Assembly (NCBI RefSeq): GCF_030816505.1
Contig: NZ_JAUSYB010000001.1
Span: 372,001 to 436,000 of the forward strand
Direction: 5' to 3'
Source: Microbacterium sp. W4I20
Lineage (GTDB): Bacteria; Actinomycetota; Actinomycetes; Actinomycetales; Microbacteriaceae
DNA: 64,000 nt
Made by a program: the position numbers and the translations under genes. Below are positions 36,809-43,201 of the stretch, piece by piece. How positions within the stretch are numbered: the first letter of the stretch is position 1; every line of letters starts with the position of its first letter. The notes beneath the pieces are model-generated. The model worked only from the letters and a program-made list of their open reading frames with translations. It was not told the DNA's origin and ran no database searches.

Positions 36809-36842
36809 ACAGCGTCGCACGGTAGTGCGTGAAGAGGAGATG

Positions 36843-36918
36843 TGGTGGGCGATACCGGACTCGAACCGATGACCTCTTCCGTGTGAAGGAAGCGCGCTAC
36901 CAACTGCGCCAATCGCCC
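36843..36918 (-). tRNA. tRNA-Val (CAC)
   Basis: The full cloverleaf reads on the minus strand: acceptor GGGCGAT/ATCGCCC, anticodon stem CTTCC/GGAAG with loop TTCACAC (anticodon CAC, decoding GUG) and T-loop GTTCGAGTC. The 3' CCA is encoded (36843-36845). Confidence 0.95.
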
Positions 36919-37069
36919 ATACCCGCGGGGTACGTCAACCGATACTACCCGACGCTCGGAGCCGGTGAGGACACCCGCTGCGGACACGCGCGAGAAACGT
37001 TTCCGGTTTTGACACCGGCCGATCATCGGCTAATGTTTCATGAGTGCCCGGGACAACCGGGAACGAAAT

Positions 37070-37142
37070 GCGGATGTAGCGCAGTTGGTAGCGCACAACC
37101 TTGCCAAGGTTGGGGTCGCGAGTTCGAGTCTCGTCATCCGCT
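37070..37142 (+). tRNA. tRNA-Gly (GCC)
   Basis: Acceptor GCGGATG/CATCCGC, anticodon stem CAACC/GGTTG with loop TTGCCAA (anticodon GCC), T-loop GTTCGAGTC. CCA is not encoded. Confidence 0.95.
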
Positions 37143-37194
37143 CGAGTGCAGAGGGTTCCTCCGGGAATCCTCCGCACGTGGGGTCAATCCACAC

Positions 37195-37265
37195 GGTGGC
37201 GTGGCCGAGCGGCTAGGCACCGGCCTGCAAAGCCGTTTACACGGGTTCGAATCCCGTCGCCACCT
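37195..37265 (+). tRNA. tRNA-Cys (GCA)
   Basis: Acceptor GGTGGCG/CGCCACC, anticodon loop CTGCAAA (anticodon GCA), T-loop GTTCGAATC. It is 71 nt long, typical of tRNA-Cys, and CCA is not encoded. Confidence 0.95.
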
Positions 37266-37293
37266 CACCTGAAACTGAATAGCCCCGAAACGG

Positions 37294-37365
37294 GCGCGAT
37301 TGGCGCAGCGGTAGCGCGCTTCCCTGACACGGAAGAGGTCACTGGTTCGATCCCAGTATCGCGCA
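37294..37365 (+). tRNA. tRNA-Val (GAC)
   Basis: Acceptor GCGCGAT/ATCGCGC, anticodon stem CTTCC/GGAAG with loop CTGACAC (anticodon GAC, decoding GUC/GUU), T-loop GTTCGATCC. CCA is not encoded. It is the last of three tandem plus-strand tRNAs and is followed by a terminator. Confidence 0.95.
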
Positions 37366-37371
37366 CACTGA

Positions 37372-37397
37372 AACCCCCGGATCTCCGGGGGTTTTTT
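37372..37397 (+). terminator. intrinsic terminator of the tRNA cluster
   Basis: CCCCCGG (37374-37380), loop ATCT, CCGGGGG (37385-37391), then six Ts. It begins 7 nt after tRNA-Val(GAC). Confidence 0.9.
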
Positions 37398-37400
37398 CGT

Positions 37401-37740
37401 GTCTGGGGCGTGCGGGCGACCCGGCGCGAGAATCGGCGCTGAGGTCCAGCGGCCTGCCGCCGCATCCCTTCACGCCGCGACAGGCCGCCGGTGTTGCGGA
37501 GGCTCAGCCGCGCCGTCCCCAGACGCGCGACCCCATCCGCAGCGATCGACGATATGCCGACAGGCGCGACGAGTGAAGGGGGTACCGATATATCGCCGGG
37601 TTGGGTATGTTGACGCCTAGATCGCAGGAAGCAGCGATCTCACGGGCCGGTGAAGTCCCCAGCAACACCGGCTGGTGGCCCCGAGGGTTCCCCAGACCTG
37701 CCGGGGCCACCCCTCCCGCTTCGCCCGTGACGATCACGCG
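37401..37740. other. gene-free stretch dense in inverted repeats
   Basis: I find no convincing gene between the tRNA terminator and 37833; all frames give low-quality translations. The stretch instead holds many perfect inverted repeats. A long-range pair GTCTGGGG (37401) / CCCCAGAC (37517) encloses GCGGCCTG (37448) / CAGGCCGC (37480). Then come four successive local hairpins: AGATCGC/GCGATCT (37619-37640), GCCGGTG/CACCGGC (37646-37672), GGTGGCCCCG/CGGGGCCACC (37674-37711) and CGTGA/TCACG (37726-37738). A 10-bp palindrome CGATATATCG is at 37586 and a 12-bp one, TCGCAATTGCGA, at 37769. A structured RNA or a decayed element would both fit. Confidence 0.4.
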
Positions 37741-37833
37741 TCCCTGCTCGGTGGGGAATAGCCGCACCTCGCAATTGCGAACGCCCGAATGCGCGCGATA
37801 CGCTCCAGTTTCAACCGATATACAGGAGTGCAG

Positions 37834-38092
37834 ATGACCGCGGCATACGAGACACCCGGGACGAACGACGGCACGAGTCGCCGCAAGCTCATCAGGACCG
37901 CGGTGTGGTCGGTTCCCGTCATCGCGGCCGCTGTCGCGACGCCCCTTGCTGCCGGGTCTGTATAAGTTCTGACTGCCAGCAACGAATGTCCCGCGCCTGT
38001 TACTTCTGTCGGCAATGTGCGGGAACACCGTCCCAGTCTGAGAGCTCGAGCTCGGCAAAGGGATAGATGTGCAGGTCAATTACGACCCGTGA
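37834..38092 (+). pseudogene. remnant of a Tat-exported surface protein gene
   Basis: An ATG with a good AGGAG ribosome site (37823-37827) opens a 43-codon frame ending at TAA (37963-37965). Its product is a near-complete twin-arginine signal: SRRKLIRTAVWSVPV followed by a hydrophobic stretch and AAGSV. Reading through the TAA in the same frame continues as TASNECPAPVTSVGNVR. Protein-like sequence then reappears in another frame as ELELGKGIDVQVNYDP before a TGA (38090-38092). This pattern of an in-frame stop plus at least one frameshift or deletion indicates decay of a longer secreted protein. A genuinely short 43-residue peptide is less likely. Confidence 0.6.
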
Positions 38093-38162
38093 CAGCCTCC
38101 GTCGTGTGAGAGAACTCCAGTAAGTCTCCTCGCGGCATGCAGTTCCGAGCACCGTGTCGCCA

Positions 38163-38200
38163 CACGAAAAGAACCCCCGGTCTCCCGGGGGTTCTTCGTG
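38163..38200. terminator. bidirectional terminator hairpin
   Basis: The stem AGAACCCCCGG / CCGGGGGTTCT around a TCTC loop (38181-38184) is extended by CACGA/TCGTG outer arms. It terminates the small acidic protein gene on the minus strand and any read-through from the pseudogene. Confidence 0.8.
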
Positions 38201-38217
38201 TACTCGACAGGCGCCGA

Positions 38218-38370
38218 TCAGCCTCCGGACGGGTTCTCCAGGGGCTTGCCGTCGTCGTCGGTGGTCTCGTCATCGAGGAGATCCTGCGTGTCGTCGGGGG
38301 CGCCTCCGGATGCCGTGTCGGCTTCCTCGTCTGCTCCCGGGGTTCCGTGGGTGTTCTGCGGATCACTCAT
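38218..38370 (-). CDS. small acidic hypothetical protein (50 aa)
   Basis: This short frame encodes 50 residues starting MSDPQNTHGTPGADEEAD, very rich in Asp, Glu and Gly and without hydrophobic segments (QDLLDDETTDDDGKPLENPSGG at the end, split by charge runs). It has a clear AAGGAG ribosome site at proper spacing before the ATG at 38370, and a terminator hairpin directly after its stop. Both argue for a real gene despite the size. It is probably disordered. I do not recognise a family, and its role is unknown. Confidence 0.6.
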   Translation of the reverse strand: MSDPQNTHGTPGADEEADTASGGAPDDTQDLLDDETTDDDGKPLENPSGG

Positions 38371-38486
38371 GTCGTTCTCCTTCGGTCGGTGGATGTCCGA
38401 CGATATTCACGCGGCCGCATATCCCGGAGGGGGTTGACGGCGACGCGGATCGGTGGCGCCGATGCGGGCGCCCCGGTTCGGTCACC

Positions 38487-38498
38487 TAGGCTTGAACC
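38487..38498 (+). promoter_or_regulatory. leaderless-type -10 box for the 90-residue protein
   Basis: TAGGCT (38487-38492), six bases, then ATG at 38499. Confidence 0.5.
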
Positions 38499-38771
38499 AT
38501 GCTCGTCGCCCTGATCCGCCCCGCCGAGAAGCACGTCGCGAGTGCGGAGGGGACCGAGATCCCCGAGCTTCGCGCTCAGCTCATCGCCGAGGCCCCGCAG
38601 GGCTGGGAGCTCGCGTCGGCGCACGTCGAGATGAAGCCTGGCGGCATCCGCATCGTGGAGGGTCGGTTCGTGCGACGTGACGAGCCTCAGGAGATCGAGG
38701 CCGAAGACATGGCGGCCCTCGCTGCGAAGGTTCCCGAGGGCTGGCAGATGCTTTCGGTGCGGCGGGCCTGA
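38499..38771 (+). CDS. small hypothetical protein with a duplicated PxGW unit (90 aa)
   Basis: The 90-residue protein is not one I can assign. It contains two related segments of 19 residues: ELRAQLIAEAPQGWELASA (about residues 25-43) and EDMAALAAKVPEGWQMLSV (about 69-87). They share 8 identical positions including P-x-G-W and a following Ser. A central beta-like stretch (GGIRIVEGRFVRRDE) separates them. The pattern suggests an internal duplication of a helix-turn-strand unit, somewhat like small DUF4177-type domains. It is a single-gene unit with its own leaderless-type promoter, with no signal peptide or membrane segment. Confidence 0.65.
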   Translation: MLVALIRPAEKHVASAEGTEIPELRAQLIAEAPQGWELASAHVEMKPGGIRIVEGRFVRRDEPQEIEAEDMAALAAKVPEGWQMLSVRRA

Positions 38772-38863
38772 GTCGACCTCAAGGTCCCTGGACCGTCCCG
38801 CGATGTCTTGGCATATTGGATGCCGGTGGCGCAAGGGGGATCCGCCGCCCACGTCCTCCGTCA

Positions 38864-38875
38864 TAGTGTTCACGA
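38864..38875 (+). promoter_or_regulatory. leaderless-type -10 box for the BLUF operon
   Basis: TAGTGT (38864-38869), six bases, then GTG at 38876. Confidence 0.5.
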
Positions 38876-39136
38876 GTGAACGATCCCCACTCCCTGTCCT
38901 CCGGCGTCCTCTGGGCGTGCGTAGAGGAAGGATTCCATGTCGGCAGCCGCGGCGGCGACTTCCTCGGGTACGTCGACCGTCGGCCTGACGGAAGCTACTC
39001 CGCCTTCGATGCGCGATCGCAGCCGATCGGCGCATTCCCGACGCTCGAGGAAGCGACGGCAGCGGTCTCCACGTCCCAGCCGGATGTCGGTCCCGAATCC
39101 GCGTCGGGCGGGCAACTGAAGGGTGCCATCCGATGA
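38876..39136 (+). CDS. hypothetical protein, first gene of the BLUF operon (86 aa)
   Basis: The 86-residue protein looks like one small domain: VEEGFHVGSRGGDFLGYVDRRPDGSYSAFD, then IGAFPTLEEATAAVS, then a disordered tail. The strand-turn-strand followed by a LEEATAAV helix resembles small DUF-type modules that pair with other domains, but I cannot name the family. The GTG start is fixed by the -10 box six bases upstream. Its stop overlaps the ATG of the BLUF gene (ATGA), so it is co-translated with the photoreceptor. It may be its partner or output. Confidence 0.65.
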   Translation: MNDPHSLSSGVLWACVEEGFHVGSRGGDFLGYVDRRPDGSYSAFDARSQPIGAFPTLEEATAAVSTSQPDVGPESASGGQLKGAIR

Positions 39137-39588
39137 CGACCGAGAACACCGAACTGATGTCCCTCGTATACACGAGCACCGCCTCGGCGCCGTTCCGCTC
39201 GAGCGCGTTGGACCACCTGCTGGCGCAGTGCCGGGCGCTGAACGGAGCGCGCGAGGTGACCGGGATGCTCCTCTACCGGGGCGAGCGCTTCATCCAGGTG
39301 CTGGAGGGTCCCGCCGACGTCGTGCGTCGACTCGCGCGAACCATCGGTGGCGATCCGCGTCACCGCGACATGCGGGTCCTGATCGAGGAGCCGATCGACG
39401 AACGCCGCTTCGAGGACTGGACGATGGGGTACCGGACCCTGCAGAGCGAAGCGGCTGACGCGCCGGCCGGATTCCGTGATTCGTTCGCAGACCTGGAGGA
39501 GAGCGACGAGCGCTCCACCACCCTGCGTGCGCTGGCAGAACTCACCCTCTGGTTCCGCGTGCGCGCCGAGCAGGCCGCACGGGTCTGA
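39133..39588 (+). CDS. BLUF-domain blue-light sensor protein
   Basis: The 151-residue protein is a short BLUF photoreceptor. The residues that hold and switch the FAD are all present: Tyr13 (SLVYTSTA), Asn37 (ALNGAREVTGMLLY), Gln55 (FIQVLEG) and Trp96 (FEDWTMGY). It should therefore respond to blue light. Beyond the about 100-residue BLUF core there is only a helical tail (SDERSTTLRALAELTLWFRVRAEQAA) and no enzymatic output domain, so it must signal through a partner. The gene is coupled by a 4-nt overlap to an 86-residue unknown protein. A photolyase gene lies 0.9 kb downstream on the other strand. Confidence 0.88.
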   Translation: MTTENTELMSLVYTSTASAPFRSSALDHLLAQCRALNGAREVTGMLLYRGERFIQVLEGPADVVRRLARTIGGDPRHRDMRVLIEEPIDERRFEDWTMGYRTLQSEAADAPAGFRDSFADLEESDERSTTLRALAELTLWFRVRAEQAARV

Positions 39589-39633
39589 ACTCGCACCCGG
39601 CCTCTGGGGACCTCCACCGTGCGGGAGCGATGC

Positions 39634-40341
39634 TCACTGCTCCGCGCGGGCCGCGCGATTGAGGTACCACGCAGCGAACCGCCACCCTGCCAACCCGCCG
39701 GCGACGAGAGCGAGAACAGCACCGCCTATTCCGTATGTCAGTACTCCGGCCACGAGGAACAGCACTATCACCATGAATCCGTTGCCGACCGGACCAAGGC
39801 TGCCCGGCAGCCAGTCCGGACGGAGAGCGAGGACGTCCAGGCTGCCGGTTCCCAGAAGAATGGCGAGGAGGTTCGCGCCGATCAGCGACAGCCCCGCGAG
39901 CCACAGGAGGTTGAGTCCGCTCAGGTCATCGGGTGCGATGAGGATCGCCGCGAGGGTCACCGCCGCAGCTGAGGACAGCACGAAGGTCGCCAGCGCGACG
40001 CCCAGGACGGTTCCGTCGCTCTGGAGTATCGCGGGGGCGAACAGCTCCGGCGCCGATGGCCCGAGGACAGACGTGATGATCGCGGGAAGGAAGAGGAGCA
40101 CGTAGGGAACGAAGGTGTCGAACCACTGCGTCGGTGGCGGTGGGTGGATCGACACGGAAGAGGAGGCGCCATCCGCATCCCGCGTCACGAGCGCGCCCCC
40201 GCCCATCTGAGTGAGTTCTTGACGAGCCTGCTGGACAGCTGAAGGCCTGCTGACGTGCGTCGCGATCAATCCACCCTCGGGTTCGCTCGCAACCTCCCAG
40301 CCACCTGACGCAGCGCGCACATATCGAACGTTGTCAACCAT
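39634..40341 (-). CDS. membrane protein with N-terminal DUF2188-like domain
   Basis: The 235-residue protein has a short N-terminal domain (residues about 1-55: NVRYVRAASGGWEVASEPEGG, then SRPSAVQQARQEL and ALVTRDADG). It resembles the small DUF2188 fold. A proline-rich linker and about five hydrophobic helices (from FVPYVLLFLPAIITSVLG to VLALVAGGLAGWRFAAWYL) follow. The function is unknown. The ATG at 40341 removes 11 non-homologous residues from the longer frame. A perfect 10-bp inverted repeat lies 22 bp upstream. It converges on the BLUF gene. Confidence 0.6.
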   Translation of the reverse strand: MVDNVRYVRAASGGWEVASEPEGGLIATHVSRPSAVQQARQELTQMGGGALVTRDADGASSSVSIHPPPPTQWFDTFVPYVLLFLPAIITSVLGPSAPELFAPAILQSDGTVLGVALATFVLSSAAAVTLAAILIAPDDLSGLNLLWLAGLSLIGANLLAILLGTGSLDVLALRPDWLPGSLGPVGNGFMVIVLFLVAGVLTYGIGGAVLALVAGGLAGWRFAAWYLNRAARAEQ

Positions 40342-40363
40342 GCCGACCCCCAGTGCCGACGCC

Positions 40364-40387
40364 CCACCGATCATCGGTGATCGGTGG
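40364..40387. repeat. perfect inverted repeat between photolyase and membrane-protein genes
   Basis: CCACCGATCA (40364-40373), TCGG loop, TGATCGGTGG (40378-40387). It lies 71 nt after the photolyase stop and 22 nt before the next minus-strand start. It could be a terminator without a T-tract or an operator. Confidence 0.5.
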
Positions 40388-40458
40388 CGGCGGTCTTGCC
40401 ACTGATAGTGGCCCTCTACGCTCGAGGCGTCAAGGCTCCGGCGCGATGGTCCGCGCGA

Positions 40459-41805
40459 TCACGTGCCCCGGGGGGCGCGCTTGACCTCGTCGTATGCGGT
40501 GAGCGCGGCCTTGCGGGTCGCGCCCAGATCGACGATCGCCAGCGGGGGCGCGTCCGACGCCCACTGCGAGATGTAGACGCCGTCGGGGTCGAACTTCTTC
40601 GCCTGGAGCTCGGGGTTGAAGATGCGGAAGTACGGCGCCGCGTCCGCACCGGATCCTGCGACCCACTGCCAGTTGAAGGGGTTGTTCGCGTCGTCGGCGT
40701 CGACGAGGGTGTCCCAGAACCACTCCTCGCCGAGACGCCAGTCGATCAGCAGGTTCTTGATGAGGAACGAGGCCGTCACCATGCGCACGCGGTTGTGCAT
40801 GTACCCGGTGTGCCAGAGCTCTCGCATCCCGGCATCCACCAGGGGCACCCCCGTCTCGCCGTGCTGCCAGGCGTCGAGCAACGACGGATCGAGCGGAGGC
40901 CAGGGGAAGGCATCGAATTCGCGCCGCAGGTTCTTCGTCGCGAGTTCGGGGAAGTGGTAAAGCGTGTGCCAGGCGAACTCGCGCCAGCCGAGCTCGGAGA
41001 GGAACCGCCCGGCGCCCTCGACGCCGACCGCTTCGTGCCACACGGTGAACGGGCTCACCTCGCCCCAGCGCAGCCGCGGTGACATCAGCGACGTCGCTCC
41101 GGCGGAGGGCCGGTCGCGCGCCCGGTCGTACGCGGGGAGATCGTCGGTGAGGAACTCCTTCAGTCGACGTCGGGCGGCCGGTTCGCCGGGCTCCCACGTC
41201 TCGCGCAGGCCCCCTGCCCAGTCGGGGCTCGTCGGGAGGAGCTCCCAGTCCTCCAGCGCGTCGGATGCCGCGGGCTTCGCGACGCCGTCGATCTCGCGAG
41301 GCTCGGGCAGCGGAGCACGCGGAGCGGGGAGCGCGAGGCACGCCCGCCAGAACGGCGAGAACACCGAGTAGTGCGTTCCACTCCCGGTCGTGACCGTCCA
41401 CGGTTCGTGCAGGAGCGAGCCGGCGAAGGACGCCACGACGATGCCGTCAGCCCGGAGCGCGGACTTGATGTCGGCGTCCACCGCGCGTTCGGGGCCTCCG
41501 TACCGGCGATTCCAGAAGACCGCCCCGGCGCCGGAGTCCGAGACCAGGTCGCGGATCACCCGGTCGGCGGGCCCGCGCCGCAGTATCAACTTCCCGCCGC
41601 GCTCGCTGAGCCGCTCGCCGAGGGAGGCGAGCGAGTGGTGCAGCCACCACCGTGCGGCGCCGCCGAGCGGGCGGATGCCGTCTGACTCCTCGTCGAGCAC
41701 GAAGACCGCGAGGATCGGCTCCCCTCTGTCGATCGCGGCGCGCAATGCGGGGTTGTCGGCCAACCGGAGATCGTCGCGGAACCAGACGAGTGAGGGTGAG
41801 GTCAT
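40459..41805 (-). CDS. phr: deoxyribodipyrimidine photolyase
   Basis: The 448-residue flavoprotein uses blue/near-UV light to split cyclobutane pyrimidine dimers. The N-terminal antenna domain begins SLVWFRDDLRLADNPAL. The C-terminal FAD domain has WGEVSPFTVWHEA, FLSELGWREFAWHTLY, the photolyase signature MRELWHTGYMHNRVRMVTASFL, and NPFNWQWVAGSG with the electron-transfer Trp. The length is typical of class I CPD photolyases. The ATG at 41805 gives the canonical opening; the longer frame runs through the next gene. It is transcribed 29 nt after the DoxX-like gene. Confidence 0.93.
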   Translation of the reverse strand: MTSPSLVWFRDDLRLADNPALRAAIDRGEPILAVFVLDEESDGIRPLGGAARWWLHHSLASLGERLSERGGKLILRRGPADRVIRDLVSDSGAGAVFWNRRYGGPERAVDADIKSALRADGIVVASFAGSLLHEPWTVTTGSGTHYSVFSPFWRACLALPAPRAPLPEPREIDGVAKPAASDALEDWELLPTSPDWAGGLRETWEPGEPAARRRLKEFLTDDLPAYDRARDRPSAGATSLMSPRLRWGEVSPFTVWHEAVGVEGAGRFLSELGWREFAWHTLYHFPELATKNLRREFDAFPWPPLDPSLLDAWQHGETGVPLVDAGMRELWHTGYMHNRVRMVTASFLIKNLLIDWRLGEEWFWDTLVDADDANNPFNWQWVAGSGADAAPYFRIFNPELQAKKFDPDGVYISQWASDAPPLAIVDLGATRKAALTAYDEVKRAPRGT

Positions 41806-41834
41806 ATGCCTGTGCCTTCCAGGATGAGACGGGG

Positions 41835-42233
41835 TCAGCGACGACGCCGACGGGGCGGTTCGGCCGTGGCCCAGAGCGCCCAGAGCACCAGCAGCGGTTG
41901 GAGGAAGAGGCGCCCGAGGCGACGGCCGTCGGTGTCGAGCCCCGGCGTCGAGCGGCGGGTGCGCCACTGGTGGATGTTCCCCGGAAGCACGGCGACGAAG
42001 AACGCGGCGGTCGCCCACCCGATCCGCCGACGCTCGCGGGGGAGCGCGATGAGGCCGGTGGCGAGCGCGATCTCCGCCGCTCCCGACGCGAGCACGATGG
42101 TGTCCTTGTCGAGCCGGGTGATCTCCACCGCCCAGTCGGGCACGACGACGCGGAAGCCGCGCGTGGAGGAGAAGTGCATGACGCCGATCGCGCCGAGGGC
42201 GATGGCGAGGGTCCACCGGGCGACTGCTCTCAT
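41835..42233 (-). CDS. DoxX-like small membrane protein
   Basis: The 132-residue protein has about four hydrophobic helices: ARWTLAIALGAIGVMHF, VLASGAAEIALATGLIAL, WATAAFFVAVLPGNIHQW and LFLQPLLVLWALWA. It ends in an Arg-rich tail (PPRRRRR). The layout and the MHF and GNIHQW segments resemble DoxX/MauE-type proteins, whose roles range from redox to unknown. It is the first gene of a two-gene unit with photolyase, and its ATG is preceded by a leaderless-type -10 box. Confidence 0.65.
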   Translation of the reverse strand: MRAVARWTLAIALGAIGVMHFSSTRGFRVVVPDWAVEITRLDKDTIVLASGAAEIALATGLIALPRERRRIGWATAAFFVAVLPGNIHQWRTRRSTPGLDTDGRRLGRLFLQPLLVLWALWATAEPPRRRRR

Positions 42234-42245
42234 GCCTTCACGCTA
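42234..42245 (-). promoter_or_regulatory. leaderless-type -10 box for the DoxX-phr operon
   Basis: On the minus strand TAGCGT (42245-42240), six bases, then ATG at 42233. Confidence 0.5.
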
Positions 42246-42338
42246 CGGGATGCCTCGGTCATTCGGCGGATCGCGCTCATACCCAGGAGGCACGCGAGGT
42301 TGCTACCCCGGTAGCTGTCGGCGGCACGGCCGCGTACC

Positions 42339-42350
42339 TACGCTGAGGCC
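42339..42350 (+). promoter_or_regulatory. leaderless-type -10 box for the head-GIN lipoprotein
   Basis: TACGCT (42339-42344), six bases, then ATG at 42351. Confidence 0.5.
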
Positions 42351-43121
42351 ATGCGCTCACCTCTCCTCGTCTCCACCGCCTCGGTGCTCCTCGTCGTGGC
42401 ATCCGCTCTGACCGGCTGCGCCGCGCTCGATCCGGGCAAGCCGGTGACGGAGGAGCGTTCGGTCACCGATGTGGTCGCCGTCGAGCTCGACACCGACGGT
42501 GACATCAGGGTCCGGGTGGGTGCGACGCCCTCCCTCACCGTGACGGCCGGCGCGCACATCGTCGATCGGCTGACCGCGGAGGTCGATGACGGGGTTCTCC
42601 GACTCGGGATGACGGGCGAGCCGATGCTGCGCAACGGTGACATCCGCTACGAACTGACGGTGACGTCTCTCGAATCGATCGCCGTGTTCGGCTCGGGGGA
42701 TGCATCGGTCGACTTCTCCGGCGCGGTCGCACCGACCGTGTCGGTCCGCGGGTCGGGCGACGTCGAAGCGAGCGGTATCGACGCCTCCGAAGTGCAACTC
42801 ACAGTCGATGGATCCGGTGGGATCGACGTGAGCGACGTCCAGGTCGATACTCTGACCGTCCGCGTCGACGGTTCCGGAGGCGTGACGATCGACGGCGCGG
42901 CCGAGGCCCAGCACGTCGAGCTGAACGGCGACGGCGGCTACGAGGCCGCAGATCTCCGCAGTGCGCGCGCCGTGGTCACCGTGCACGGCGCGGGCGGCGC
43001 GTCGGTCAATGTCGACGACGCGCTCGACGCCGTGATCGACGGCAGCGGCGACATCTCCTTCGTCGGAGACCCGGTGGTCTCGGAGGATGTCTCCGGATCC
43101 GGCGAGATCGAGCGCGGCTGA
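42351..43121 (+). CDS. head GIN domain lipoprotein (DUF2807)
   Basis: The 256-residue protein has a lipoprotein signal peptide with lipobox LTGC (Cys23) and then a repetitive beta-helix. GSGD/DGSGG-type turns recur about every 20 residues (FGSGDASVDFSG, RGSGDVEASG, DGSGGIDVSD, DGSGGVTIDG and so on). This is the DUF2807 head-GIN fold, a right-handed beta solenoid found in secreted adhesion-type proteins of unknown function. It is a monocistronic gene ending at a hairpin before thrS. Confidence 0.8.
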   Translation: MRSPLLVSTASVLLVVASALTGCAALDPGKPVTEERSVTDVVAVELDTDGDIRVRVGATPSLTVTAGAHIVDRLTAEVDDGVLRLGMTGEPMLRNGDIRYELTVTSLESIAVFGSGDASVDFSGAVAPTVSVRGSGDVEASGIDASEVQLTVDGSGGIDVSDVQVDTLTVRVDGSGGVTIDGAAEAQHVELNGDGGYEAADLRSARAVVTVHGAGGASVNVDDALDAVIDGSGDISFVGDPVVSEDVSGSGEIERG

Positions 43122-43126
43122 ACAGA

Positions 43127-43150
43127 CCGGCCGCTCTTCCAGCGGTCCGG
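43127..43150 (+). terminator. hairpin after the head-GIN gene
   Basis: CCGG-CCGCT (43127-43135) pairs with AGCGGTCCGG (43141-43150) with one bulge and a 5-nt loop. It begins 6 nt after the stop. Confidence 0.5.
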
Positions 43151-43201
43151 AGCGGGCGGCCATACGAGTAACCTGGGTACCGACCCAGATGGAGAGTTTC
43201 T

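Noticed and set aside
37624..37636. SRP RNA-like AGGAAGCAGC
   Set aside because: The matching opposite strand of the SRP core (CAGGNC with GGAA loop) is absent, and the surrounding bases form a different local hairpin.
37619..37740. Cobalamin- or FMN-riboswitch resemblance (GGTGAAGTCC and GACCTGCC motifs)
   Set aside because: Only isolated short matches are present; the conserved core and order of the known riboswitch classes are missing, so no class is called.
37504..38079. 191-residue open frame on the minus strand over the gene-free region
   Set aside because: No ribosome site, no recognisable domain, and Arg/Ser/Gly-rich translation. It lies across inverted repeats and the decayed Tat-protein gene on the other strand.
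37366..38160. Integrated element with attachment site at tRNA-Val(GAC)
   Set aside because: I found no repeat of the tRNA 3' end downstream and no integrase or mobility gene.
43127..43201. T-box or attenuator leader before thrS
   Set aside because: The gap is only 80 nt, contains a plain terminator hairpin of the preceding gene and a short promoter, and lacks a specifier loop or T-box sequence.
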